23,698 nt of DNA from JBFEYJ01 sp041563315 (GTDB lineage: Bacteria; Pseudomonadota; Gammaproteobacteria; Thiohalomonadales; Thiohalomonadaceae), in the NCBI GenBank assembly GCA_041563315.1, contig JBFFNE010000042.1, positions 1 through 23,698 on the forward strand. Reading direction: 5' to 3'. Within the stretch, counting starts at the first letter, position 1; each line of letters opens with the position of its first letter. Below are positions 5,760 through 13,009 of this stretch, piece after piece. Position numbers and translations under genes: made by a program. Below the pieces are notes generated by a model. That model did not search any database. It saw nothing but the letters and a program-made list of their open reading frames with translations, and was not told where the DNA came from.

Positions 5760-6068
5760 CTAGATCCTCAACCTCTCGACCACGCGACCTTGCAGCAGGT
5801 GCTGCTCGATAATGTCGTCGATGTCGTCACGATCCACCCAGGTGTACCACACCCCCTCCGGGTAGACGACGATCACCGGGCCTTCGGCGCAGCGATTGAG
5901 GCAACCGGCGTTGTTGATGCGCACATTGCCCGGCGCATGGATACCCAGCTCCTTGCAGCGTTTCTTGGCATAGTCACGCATGGCACTGGCATTAAAGTCC
6001 TGACAGCAGCGACCACCATCTTCGCGCTGGTTGGTACAGAAAAAAACATGAAAACGATAATAGGACAT
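5760..6068 (-). CDS. Thioredoxin-fold (2Fe-2S) ferredoxin
   Basis: The 102-residue product shows the cysteine layout of thioredoxin-like [2Fe-2S] ferredoxins: Cys11 in HVFFCTNQ, Cys21/Cys22 in GGRCC, then Cys56 and Cys60 in GCLNRCAEGP. The following VIVVYPEGVWYTWV strand is also characteristic (COG3411-type). It is probably a cytoplasmic electron carrier; its partner is unknown. One extra cysteine (Cys38) lies between the ligand groups. It is divergently arranged with the GlcF-like gene, the starts 67 bp apart, which may reflect a shared redox role. A 156-bp spacer with REP-like GGGCT/AGCCC hairpins separates it from the hydrolase. Confidence 0.9.
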   Translation of the reverse strand: MSYYRFHVFFCTNQREDGGRCCQDFNASAMRDYAKKRCKELGIHAPGNVRINNAGCLNRCAEGPVIVVYPEGVWYTWVDRDDIDDIIEQHLLQGRVVERLRI

Positions 6069-6135
6069 AAAAATTCTAGGGTTATCTATCGGCCCGGCTT
6101 TCCGCTAAAATGGGGATTCTAGCATGTAAAATCGA

Positions 6136-7416
6136 GTGGCCTGCCCCTCCCTATCACCGACCGACACTGAATCCTTGTCCGACACCAACGACATCCTCGA
6201 CGCCGCTGACCGATGTGTCATGTGCGGCTTGTGCCTGCCGCACTGCCCCACCTACCGCTTGTTGCGCAACGAGACCGACTCTCCCCGCGGCCGCATTTCG
6301 CTGATGCAGGCGCTCGCTGCTGGCCACCTGGAAGCCAGTGAACCGCTGCTGGACCATCTCGACTGTTGCCTGGCCTGCCGGGCCTGTGAACGGATGTGCC
6401 CCTCCAAGGTGGAGTATGGCAAGCTCATCGACGCGACCCGTGCCGAGCTCAGACGGGAGCACAAACTCATCCCCCCCCGCCCACTACGCCTGCTACTGAA
6501 AAGCGTTACCGATATTGCCCGCCTACAACGCACCGCAGTGGCGCTGCGTAGCTATCAGCGCAGCGGCATGCAGTGGCTGGCGCGCAAAAGTGGCGTGCTC
6601 AAGGGGCTCGATCTCGAATCACTGGAAACCCTGCTCCCGGCGATTCCTGATGCCAGACACTTTAACGGTCAATATCCCGCCCAGGGTGTGCAGCGCGGAA
6701 GCGTCGGCCTATTTATCGGTTGTATCGGCAGCATTATGGAAGGTGAGATCCACGCCGCCACTATCGAACTGCTTACCCGCCTTGGTTTCGAGGTACACAT
6801 TCCCGCCATCCAAGGCTGCTGCGGCTCGCTGCACCAGCACAATGGCGAAACAGAGACAGCACGCCAGCTGGCCGAACACAACCGAGTGGCCTTCGCCGGA
6901 CTGGATCTCGATGCCATTGTCAGCACCGCCAGCGGCTGTGCTGCCCAGCTATTTGAATACGCCGAGCTTTACGGCAGTGAACTGGCGCTCCCGGCGCCAC
7001 TGTTCGAGGTTTGTGATTTTCTGCAGCAACACTGGCCGGATGAGAACCCGGCACTGCAACCTCAATCCCTGCGCGCCGCACTGCACCTGCCCTGCAGCCA
7101 ACGCAACGTCCTGCGCCGACCGGATGCGCCTGAGCAACTGCTCTCCCGCATCCCCGGGCTGGAGCTAGAGCCGCTGGTGGGGAATGATCAATGTTGTGGC
7201 GCCGCAGGGAGCTACATGCTGACTCGGCCCGCTAACGCCGCCGCCCTGCGCCAACCCAAGCTGGACGCCGTGGTGAAGCAGCAGCCGCAACTCCTGCTGA
7301 GCAACAATATCGGCTGCGCGTTGCACCTGGCCGCCGGATTGAAAGAGCAGGGGATCGAGGTTGAAGTCATGCACCCAGTGGTGGTGCTGGCACAGAGTCT
7401 CGAAAAACAGGGATAG
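6136..7416 (+). CDS. glcF: GlcF-like iron-sulfur protein (glycolate oxidase Fe-S subunit family)
   Basis: The product has two [4Fe-4S] motifs: Cys27-30-33-37 (CVMCGLCLPHC) and Cys78-81-84-88 (CLACRACERMC), each followed by Pro. Two cysteine-rich CCG domains come next, with GCIGSIMEG and GCCGSLH, then LPCSQRN and CCGAAGSYML. The domain order and length (about 410-425 residues) match GlcF, which passes electrons from the flavin subunits GlcD/GlcE during glycolate oxidation. No glcD or glcE is adjacent, so a lactate-type or other partner is possible. The start is uncertain: GTG at 6136 (426 residues) or TTG at 6175 (413 residues); neither has a strong ribosome site. A likely terminator follows at 7446-7471. 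Confidence 0.85.
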   Translation: MACPSLSPTDTESLSDTNDILDAADRCVMCGLCLPHCPTYRLLRNETDSPRGRISLMQALAAGHLEASEPLLDHLDCCLACRACERMCPSKVEYGKLIDATRAELRREHKLIPPRPLRLLLKSVTDIARLQRTAVALRSYQRSGMQWLARKSGVLKGLDLESLETLLPAIPDARHFNGQYPAQGVQRGSVGLFIGCIGSIMEGEIHAATIELLTRLGFEVHIPAIQGCCGSLHQHNGETETARQLAEHNRVAFAGLDLDAIVSTASGCAAQLFEYAELYGSELALPAPLFEVCDFLQQHWPDENPALQPQSLRAALHLPCSQRNVLRRPDAPEQLLSRIPGLELEPLVGNDQCCGAAGSYMLTRPANAAALRQPKLDAVVKQQPQLLLSNNIGCALHLAAGLKEQGIEVEVMHPVVVLAQSLEKQG

Positions 7417-7445
7417 ATTTGTGCCGTAGATTCTGAGATACACGA

Positions 7446-7471
7446 AGCCCGACCATCACCTCGGGCTCTTT
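7446..7471 (+). terminator. Possible terminator after the GlcF-like gene
   Basis: A perfect 7-bp inverted repeat AGCCCGA/TCGGGCT with an 8-base loop is followed by CTTT. It begins 30 bp after the GlcF-like stop codon. The short U run makes it a moderate candidate. Confidence 0.45.
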
Positions 7472-7496
7472 GAACTTTGCACCTTGAACCTTGAAC
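7468..7496. repeat. Period-7 tandem repeat upstream of coq7
   Basis: CTTTGAA, CTTTGCA, CCTTGAA and CCTTGAA repeat with a 7-base period. The sequence resembles the arrays flanking the four-helix-bundle gene (1411-1435 and 1784-1805). No inverted partner is visible here. Confidence 0.55.
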
Positions 7497-7542
7497 GGTA
7501 AACGCTGTATCTTTTCTGCATAAACCGTCAGGACATTTAGCC

Positions 7543-8181
7543 ATGCGAACCTACTCGCCACTCGATAAGCTGTTCATCCATCTGGATACTGCACTGCGCA
7601 CCATTGCAGGCAAACCCGTCATCACCGAGCGCCCCAATCCGGCCGAAGACATTGAGGAGGCGCCGCTGTCCGCCAGTGAGCGTGAGCTGGCAGGGCGCCT
7701 GATGCGCATCAATCACGCCGGCGAGGTTTCCGCCCAGGGGCTTTATCAGGGCCAGGCGCTTACCGCCAAGTTGCCTGAAGTTCGCGAAAAGATGGAGCGC
7801 GCAGCGCTGGAGGAAAATGATCACCTGGACTGGTGTGAACATCGGGCCAAGGAGCTGGGCACCCATGTGAGCTATCTCAATCCGCTATGGTACGGCGGCT
7901 CGGTGGCGATCGGCGCGCTGGCCGGGGCCATCGGCGATAAGTGGAGTCTGGGCTTTGTGGTAGAAACCGAGCACCAGGTGTGCCGCCACCTGGAGGAGCA
8001 TATGGCCAAGCTCTCGCCCGAGGATAAAAAGACCCACGCCGTGCTCCAGCAGATGCACGAGGACGAGGCGCGCCACGCCAATATGGCTCAGGCCGCCGGT
8101 GGCGCTCCTTTCCCTGCCCCGATCAAGGCCCTGATGCAGCTCACCTCCAAGGTGATGACCAAAACCGCGTATTGGTTCTGA
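7543..8181 (+). CDS. coq7: 3-demethoxyubiquinol 3-hydroxylase (Coq7/UbiF-type di-iron)
   Basis: The 212-residue product matches bacterial Coq7. The di-iron ligand motifs are in order: INHAGEVSAQ, ALEENDHLDWCEHR, ETEHQVCRHLEEH and MHEDEARHA. The N-terminus MRTYSPLDKLFIHLD and the end VMTKTAYWF are also typical. It catalyses the penultimate ring hydroxylation of ubiquinone synthesis at the inner face of the inner membrane. The ATG is preceded by AGGA about ten bases upstream. A REP element starts seven bases after the stop and separates it from convergent speD. Confidence 0.96.
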   Translation: MRTYSPLDKLFIHLDTALRTIAGKPVITERPNPAEDIEEAPLSASERELAGRLMRINHAGEVSAQGLYQGQALTAKLPEVREKMERAALEENDHLDWCEHRAKELGTHVSYLNPLWYGGSVAIGALAGAIGDKWSLGFVVETEHQVCRHLEEHMAKLSPEDKKTHAVLQQMHEDEARHANMAQAAGGAPFPAPIKALMQLTSKVMTKTAYWF

Positions 8182-8188
8182 TCAACCA

Positions 8189-8240
8189 GTAGGGGCCGAG
8201 TCCTCTCGGCGAATGTTCGCCCAGGGGACGGGGTTCCTGC
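8189..8240. repeat. REP-type repeat between coq7 and speD
   Basis: It begins GTAGGGGCCGAG, forms a 6-bp stem GCCGAG/CTCGGC with a TCCT loop (8195-8210), and continues GAATGTTCGCCC like the cluster at 789-833 in reverse orientation. It lies between the ends of two convergent genes, the usual REP position, and may limit read-through. Confidence 0.65.
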
Positions 8241-8252
8241 CGACAACGGCCT

Positions 8253-9062
8253 TTAACGTGGCATCTTGTTGATGTTCTGCCCGAAGAAGATCTCCAACAT
8301 CTCCCGCTCCAGGCGGCGATGGATCTTTTTATGCTCTTTGGCGTCAAGATCCTTGGCATCAACGCCAAACAGATAGGTGTCGAGGTCGAACTCCTTGAGC
8401 ATCATCTTGGTGTGGAAGATGTTCTCCTGAAACACATTCACATCGATCATCTGGTAGCGAGCCCGAGTGTCCCGGGCCAGATAGTTCTGGATCGAGTTGA
8501 TTTTATGATCAATGAAATGCTTCTTGCCGCGCACATCCCGGGTGAAGCCGCGCACCCGATAATCCATGGTCACAATATCGGACTCAAAGCTATGGATCAG
8601 GTAGTTCAGGGCCTTGAGCGGTGAGATCCGGCCACAAGTGGAGACATCGATATCGGCGCGGAAGGTGGAGATGCCGTTATCCGGATGGCTCTCCGGGTAG
8701 GTGTGCACCGTCAGATGGCTCTTGTCCAAGTGGCCAACCACCGATTCAGGCAGCGGTCCCGGGCCCTCGCTATTTGACAGCTGCTCGGCCATCACCGGCT
8801 CTTCGGATATGAGGATGGTGACGCTGGCACCCTGCGGCTCATAATCCTGTCGAGCGATATTGAGAACATTGGCGCCGATAATGTCGGACACATCGGTAAG
8901 AATGTTGGTCAGTCGCTCGGCATTATACTCTTCATCGATGTACTCGATGTACTCGCGCTGTTGAGCGTCGGTCTGCGTGTAGCAGATGTCATAGATATTG
9001 AAGCTCAGGGTCTTGGTCAAATTGTTGAACCCATGAAGCTTCAGTTTCTTGGAAGTTACCAC
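8253..9062 (-). CDS. speD: S-adenosylmethionine decarboxylase, E. coli SpeD class
   Basis: The 269-residue product is collinear with E. coli SpeD (264 residues). It contains KLKLHGFNNLTKTLSF, NIARQDYEPQGASVTI, and the self-cleavage site HLDKSHLTVHTYPESHP, where cleavage between Lys114 and Ser115 would generate the pyruvoyl cofactor. CGRISPLKALNYLIHSFESD and VFQENIFHTKMMLKEFDLD follow. It supplies decarboxylated AdoMet for spermidine synthesis; speE is not in the window. The start is a GTG with GGAG ten bases upstream. It is convergent with coq7, with a REP between. The spacer to the VOC gene (9063-9143) holds a CCCCT/AGGGG hairpin. Confidence 0.97.
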   Translation of the reverse strand: MVTSKKLKLHGFNNLTKTLSFNIYDICYTQTDAQQREYIEYIDEEYNAERLTNILTDVSDIIGANVLNIARQDYEPQGASVTILISEEPVMAEQLSNSEGPGPLPESVVGHLDKSHLTVHTYPESHPDNGISTFRADIDVSTCGRISPLKALNYLIHSFESDIVTMDYRVRGFTRDVRGKKHFIDHKINSIQNYLARDTRARYQMIDVNVFQENIFHTKMMLKEFDLDTYLFGVDAKDLDAKEHKKIHRRLEREMLEIFFGQNINKMPR

Positions 9063-9143
9063 TAATTACACTCTCCAGCTTGATAGCAAACGCTGACAAC
9101 AGAATAGCCGCCCCTGGCAGGGGCACAGCCAAATCGGCCGCTA

Positions 9144-9542
9144 TTATCCAACATTCTTTGCCAAAGGGGGATGAAAAATCATCTGTACCGTATTACCCGC
9201 AGGGTCCAGACAATAGAAGCTGCGCGCCCCATCACGGTGGCTGCGGGGGTTAGTCTTCATCCTCACCCCATGGGCAGTCAAGAAGGCGAACCACTCGTCC
9301 ACCTCGTCAGGAGTATTGAGGATGAAACCGATATGGTCGAGACGCTGGGGACCGCTGTAATCCGCCTCAAGGTGGTGCAGGGCGAGGTTATCGCTGCCGG
9401 AGCTGAGGTAGACGTTGTCGGCATCGGGTCGCCATTCCACCCGCATCCCCAGTAACGCTACATAGAAGTGCTCAGCCGCGGCCAGATCCTCCACAAACAA
9501 GGCTACGTGGTGCATCCCGGCCGTTGGTTTCGGTCGATTCAT
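9144..9542 (-). CDS. VOC-superfamily (glyoxalase/bleomycin-resistance-like) protein
   Basis: The 132-residue product is one VOC domain made of two beta-alpha-beta-beta-beta modules. It begins MHHVALFVEDLAAAEHFYVALLGM, has LDHIGFIL at the second module, and closes with FYCLDPAGNTVQMIFHP. In metal-dependent members the last strand usually carries Glu (G-x-x-V/I-E); here it is Gln120. His12 and His70 remain. The protein may bind metal differently or serve as a binding protein, and the substrate is unknown. Its ATG overlaps the osmC stop by one base (TAATG), so the two genes are probably co-translated. Confidence 0.82.
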   Translation of the reverse strand: MNRPKPTAGMHHVALFVEDLAAAEHFYVALLGMRVEWRPDADNVYLSSGSDNLALHHLEADYSGPQRLDHIGFILNTPDEVDEWFAFLTAHGVRMKTNPRSHRDGARSFYCLDPAGNTVQMIFHPPLAKNVG

Positions 9543-9958
9543 TAGCTAATGATCTCATAGTCGTGGCTGATCGCAACCCCGGCATTGCCCAACATGATCG
9601 AAGCCGAGCAATATTTTTCTGCCGACAGCTCGACCGCTTTCCTGACCTTGGCATCGTTAAGCTCCCGCCCCTTGATGACAAAATGGACGTGGATGCGGGT
9701 AAACACCTTGGGCTCGCTGTCGGCCCGCTCGGCCACCAGTTCGGCGATGCAATCGGTGACGTCCTGGCGCGACTTCTTCAGAATGTGTACCACGTCAAAT
9801 GCGGTACACCCCCCCATGCCCAACAGCATCATCTCCATGGGCCGAGCCCCCAGATTGCGCCCACCCATGTCCGGCGGACCATCCATCACCACCGCATGAC
9901 CACTTCCGGCCTCCCCCAGGAAGGTGGCGTCCTCAACCCACTTAATACGTGCCTTCAT
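9542..9958 (-). CDS. OsmC-family protein (YhfA-like)
   Basis: The 138-residue product is collinear with E. coli YhfA: MKARIKWVEDATFLGEAGSG, PMEMMLLGMGGCTAFDVVHI, and the second cysteine block ELSAEKYCSASIML. The two cysteines (GGCTA and KYCSA) are those used by OsmC/Ohr peroxidases, although YhfA itself has no settled role. The open frame extends further upstream, but the ATG at 9958 has GGGGAG eight bases upstream and matches the family start. It is divergent from crp; E. coli yhfA is also next to crp, which supports the identification. It is followed by the overlapping VOC gene. Confidence 0.92.
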   Translation of the reverse strand: MKARIKWVEDATFLGEAGSGHAVVMDGPPDMGGRNLGARPMEMMLLGMGGCTAFDVVHILKKSRQDVTDCIAELVAERADSEPKVFTRIHVHFVIKGRELNDAKVRKAVELSAEKYCSASIMLGNAGVAISHDYEIIS

Positions 9959-9991
9959 CTGTGAACTCCCCATGATTTGTGACAAACTTTC

Positions 9992-10025
9992 CCCTTGAAG
10001 CCGTTGATTTTCTTGCCTTCAAGGG
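9992..10025. promoter_or_regulatory. 9-bp inverted repeat in the osmC/crp divergent spacer
   Basis: CCCTTGAAG and CTTCAAGGG are perfect reverse complements separated by 16 bases. The dyad lies between the two starts and overlaps the putative crp -35 region. It may be an operator or an upstream hairpin. A Crp-like half-site TGTGA is at 9978-9982, but its second half is poor. Confidence 0.35.
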
Positions 10026-10059
10026 CCTTGACTGGTATACCTAGCCGAACTGTTATAAG
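10013..10059 (+). promoter_or_regulatory. Candidate promoter(s) of crp
   Basis: Two overlapping possibilities are seen. One is TTGCCT (10013-10018), 17 bases, then TATACC (10036-10041). The other is TTGACT (10028-10033) with an extended -10 TGT-TATAAG (10051-10059) at a long 20-base spacing. Either would give a short leader. Confidence 0.35.
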
Positions 10060-10082
10060 CAAGCTTGCTAGAAGGAAGCGGC

Positions 10083-10721
10083 ATGGCATCATCATCAAAC
10101 CTCAATCAACTTAGTCCTGCGATAGAACGCTTTCTTGAGCACTGTCATCGTCGCCGCTACCCGTCCAAGAGTACGATTATTTGTGCCGGCGACAGACCCG
10201 ATGTACTTTATTACATCGTCAAGGGTTCGGTCAGCGTTCTCATCGAAGACGATGACGGGCGTGAAATCGTCCTGGCTTACCTCAACAACGGCGACTTTTT
10301 CGGCGAAATGGGGCTATTCGACGAAAACCAGGGCCGCAGCGCCTGGGTACGCGCCCGCGGTGACTGCGAGGTGGCTGAAATCAGCTACGCCCGGTTCCGG
10401 CAGGTCGCTGAAAAGGACCCCGAAATCCTGTTTCACCTCGCCACCCAGATGGCCACTCGCCTGCGCAAGACCAGCCGCAAGGTCAGTGACCTGGCGTTCC
10501 TCGATGTTACTGGCCGCATCGCCCGCACCTTACTGGAACTGGCCAAATCCCCGGAGGCCATCACTCATCCCGACGGCATGCAGATTAAGATCACCCGCCA
10601 GGAGCTGGGACGCATTGTCGGCTGCTCACGCGAGATGGCCGGGCGCGTACTCAAGGCTCTGGAAGAGCAGGAACTGATCACCGCCAAAGGCAAAACCATC
10701 GTGGTATTTGGCACCCGCTAA
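10083..10721 (+). CDS. crp: cAMP-responsive transcription regulator, Crp/Vfr family
   Basis: The 212-residue product is very close to Vfr/Crp. The cyclic-nucleotide pocket GEMGLFDENQGRSAWVR keeps the Glu and Arg-Ser that bind cAMP. The Thr-Ser pair follows in LRKTSRKVSDLAFLDVTGR. The HTH is ITRQELGRIVGCSREMAGRVL, where Arg and Glu of GCSRE contact the TGTGA half-site. Met replaces E. coli Thr182, as in Vfr. The end GKTIVVFGTR is canonical. The chosen ATG has AGAAGGAAG just upstream; a longer TTG start at 10065 is less likely. It acts as a dimeric global regulator. A terminator-like hairpin follows at 10762. Confidence 0.96.
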   Translation: MASSSNLNQLSPAIERFLEHCHRRRYPSKSTIICAGDRPDVLYYIVKGSVSVLIEDDDGREIVLAYLNNGDFFGEMGLFDENQGRSAWVRARGDCEVAEISYARFRQVAEKDPEILFHLATQMATRLRKTSRKVSDLAFLDVTGRIARTLLELAKSPEAITHPDGMQIKITRQELGRIVGCSREMAGRVLKALEEQELITAKGKTIVVFGTR

Positions 10722-10761
10722 CGGCGGTTACGAGATAAGAGGGAAAAGAGTCTAGGGATTG

Positions 10762-10784
10762 TGCCCGCTTCGCGGGCATTTCTC
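10762..10784 (+). terminator. Likely terminator of crp
   Basis: A perfect 7-bp stem TGCCCGC/GCGGGCA with a TTC loop is followed by TTTCTC, 40 bp after the crp stop. The U run is short. It may also act on transcripts leaving trpC on the opposite strand. Confidence 0.5.
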
Positions 10785-10863
10785 GCCAAATTAATTGCGT
10801 GCGAAGCGCGCTCCTCCCCTCCTCTCGTATCTTTTCTTTTCCTCGTATCTGTTTGGCCAGGTT

Positions 10864-10890
10864 GATTCGCCGAGAGGACTCGGCTCCTAC
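10864..10890. repeat. REP element overlapping the trpC stop codon
   Basis: Read on the reverse strand it is GTAGGAGCCGAG-TCCT-CTCGGCGAATC, the same core as at 789-833 and 8189-8240. The TAG in its GTAG head is the trpC stop (10887-10889). Confidence 0.7.
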
Positions 10891-11696
10891 AACCGTGCTG
10901 CTCCAAACAGTTCTGCCAACTTCTCGCCCGGCGCATCCGCTCGCATAAAGGCTTCGCCGACCAGGAAGCTATTGACTCCGTGCCCGCGCATCAATGCCAC
11001 ATCTTCAGGAATGTGGATACCACTTTCGGTCACCACGATGCGCCCCTCCGGGATCTGCGATAATAACTCAATGGTGGTATCGAGGCGTGTCTCAAAGGTA
11101 CGCAAATTGCGATTATTGATCCCCACCAACGGCAGATTGAGCGGCAGGGTGCGCGCCAGCTCCTCACCGTCATGCACCTCCACCAGCACGTCCATGCCCA
11201 GCTCCACGGCCAGTGCGCTCAGTTCCTGCAGCTGCGAATCGCTAAGGCAGGCGGCGATCAGCAGGATACAGTCGGCACCAATGACCCGCGCCTCGATCAC
11301 CTGATAGGGGTCGACGATGAAATCCTTGCGCAACACCGGCAAAGAACAGGCAGCACGGGCCTGCTGCAGGTATTCATCCGCCCCCTGGAAGAAATCGATA
11401 TCGGTCAGCACCGAAAGACAGGCCGCCCCGCCCTTTTCATAGCTTTGTGCGATATCAGCCGGAACGAAATGCTCGCGTATCACACCCTGGCTGGGAGAGG
11501 CCTTTTTTACCTCGGCGATCACCGCCGGTAACCCGCTTGCCAGCTTGGCGCGGATCGCGGCCACGAAACCGCGCACGGCCGGGGCCTCATCGAGGCGCTG
11601 CTGTAGGGTTTCCCAGCTCACGGCCAGTTTGCGTGCTGCGACCTCTTCGACCTTGCGCAGTACGATCTTTTTCAGGATATCCGGGGTATCGCTCAT
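10887..11696 (-). CDS. trpC: Indole-3-glycerol-phosphate synthase
   Basis: The 269-residue product is a monofunctional TrpC TIM barrel without a fused TrpF. Motifs include the catalytic-lysine strand VIAEVKKASPSQGVI, LRKDFIVDPYQVIEAR, VLVEVHD, GINNRNLRTFE, VTESGI and the C-terminal phosphate loop FLVGEAFMR. It closes the indole ring from carboxyphenylamino-deoxyribulose phosphate. The ATG at 11696 (MSDTPDILKKIV) matches the family start; the open frame extends 23 codons upstream without homology. It is the last gene of the trp run, 150 bp after trpD. Its stop codon lies inside a REP element. The ribosome site is weak. Confidence 0.97.
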   Translation of the reverse strand: MSDTPDILKKIVLRKVEEVAARKLAVSWETLQQRLDEAPAVRGFVAAIRAKLASGLPAVIAEVKKASPSQGVIREHFVPADIAQSYEKGGAACLSVLTDIDFFQGADEYLQQARAACSLPVLRKDFIVDPYQVIEARVIGADCILLIAACLSDSQLQELSALAVELGMDVLVEVHDGEELARTLPLNLPLVGINNRNLRTFETRLDTTIELLSQIPEGRIVVTESGIHIPEDVALMRGHGVNSFLVGEAFMRADAPGEKLAELFGAARL

Positions 11697-11730
11697 ATCT
11701 GTTTCGTCACTAGTAAGAAATCTAAAACTG

Positions 11731-11760
11731 TCACCGCAAAGGCGCAAAGTACGCCAAGGA
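11731..11760. repeat. Period-8 repeat array in the trpC-trpD spacer
   Basis: CACCGCAAAGG, CGCAAAGT and ACGCCAAGG units repeat with about 8-base spacing. The unit CGCAAAG(G/A/T) is shared with 15151-15176 and 17626-17649. No clear inverted partner is seen in this spacer. Confidence 0.6.
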
Positions 11761-11846
11761 TTCATTTAATCGGTGGGTACTTGGCAGCACGACGCAATCT
11801 GACTTGTAAGAGATCTTGTCCCTTTATGTACTGGAATTCGGTTTTT

Positions 11847-12863
11847 CTAAATGCGATTGGACACGGCCACCAGGGCTTCGAGTTTTTTCATCGCCTCGCC
11901 ACTATCTAGCACCTCGGCTGCCCGCTGGATGCCTGCGGCCAGGGTATCGGCCAGTCCGGCCACATAGATTGCCGCCCCGGCATTGAGTAGCACGATATCC
12001 CGTGCCGGTCCTCGCTCGCCACCAAGCACCCCGTTGACCATGACCAGTGACTGCGCGGCACCATCCACCGCCAGAGCGGAGATATCAGTGCGCGTCAGCC
12101 CGAAGTCCTCCGGTTGGATGGTATAAGTGTCGATCGCGCCGTTCTTAAGTTCGGCAACCCAAGTGGGGGCACCGATGCTGATCTCATCCATACCATCCTC
12201 CGAGTGGACCACCATAACATGGTGGCTGCCGAGCTTTTGCAGCACCTGCGCCAGCGGTTCTACCAGCGCCTTGCTGAACACGCCGAGTAGCTGATTCGGC
12301 GCACCGGCCGGATTGGTCAGCGGGCCGAGCACATTGAAGACGGTGCGGACCCCCATCTCCCGGCGCGGACCGATGGCGTGTTTCATGGCACTGTGGTGCA
12401 TCGGTGCGAACATGAAGCCCACGCCGACCTCCTCGATGCAGCGGGCGACCTGTTCTGGGCTGATCTCCAGATTAACCCCGGCGGCCTCGAGCAGGTCTGC
12501 TGAGCCGGATTTGGAGGAGACGGAGCGGTTACCGTGCTTGGCCACAGTGCCACCGGCAGCGGCGACAACAAACGTACTGGCGGTGGAGATATTGAAGGTA
12601 TTGGAGCCGTCACCGCCGGTACCGACGATATCAACCACGTGCTCACCAGACACCGTCACTCCAGTGGCAAGCTCGCGCATGACTTTTGCCGCAGCGGCGA
12701 TCTCATCCACCGTCTCCCCCTTCATCCGAAGGCCGATAAGGAAACCGCCTATCTGTGCCGGCGTCGCCTCACCGGTCATAATAATGCGCATCACCTGCTG
12801 CATCTGGTCACCGCCCAGGTCCTGCCTTTCGGTCACCGCCTTGATCGCCGCCTGCATGTCCAT
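11847..12863 (-). CDS. trpD: Anthranilate phosphoribosyltransferase
   Basis: The 338-residue product is a monofunctional TrpD. The PRPP/anthranilate site appears as DIVGTGGDGSNTFNISTAS, followed by KHGNRSVSSKSGSADLLEAAGV and FAPMHHSAMKHA, with NVLGPLTNPAG further on. It transfers phosphoribose to anthranilate, the second step of tryptophan synthesis. AAGG eight bases before the ATG at 12863 supports the start. Length and motifs are normal. It is separated from trpG by an MFS gene, unlike the common contiguous trpG-trpD-trpC. Confidence 0.97.
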   Translation of the reverse strand: MDMQAAIKAVTERQDLGGDQMQQVMRIIMTGEATPAQIGGFLIGLRMKGETVDEIAAAAKVMRELATGVTVSGEHVVDIVGTGGDGSNTFNISTASTFVVAAAGGTVAKHGNRSVSSKSGSADLLEAAGVNLEISPEQVARCIEEVGVGFMFAPMHHSAMKHAIGPRREMGVRTVFNVLGPLTNPAGAPNQLLGVFSKALVEPLAQVLQKLGSHHVMVVHSEDGMDEISIGAPTWVAELKNGAIDTYTIQPEDFGLTRTDISALAVDGAAQSLVMVNGVLGGERGPARDIVLLNAGAAIYVAGLADTLAAGIQRAAEVLDSGEAMKKLEALVAVSNRI

Positions 12864-13009
12864 AACGCCTACCTTTCTCTATTCAAAGGAATCCACCACC
12901 ACGCTCACGACGCGTGTCAGTCAGCCCAAACCCGGCGTAACCTGATACTCGTGCATTTCGTCGTTGCTTTTCATGAATCTTGGGATTTTGTCGCTCCTAC
13001 CCCGGGGGG

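Noticed and set aside
9978..9999. Crp autoregulation site upstream of crp
   Set aside because: Only the TGTGA half-site is good; the second half does not match TCACA.
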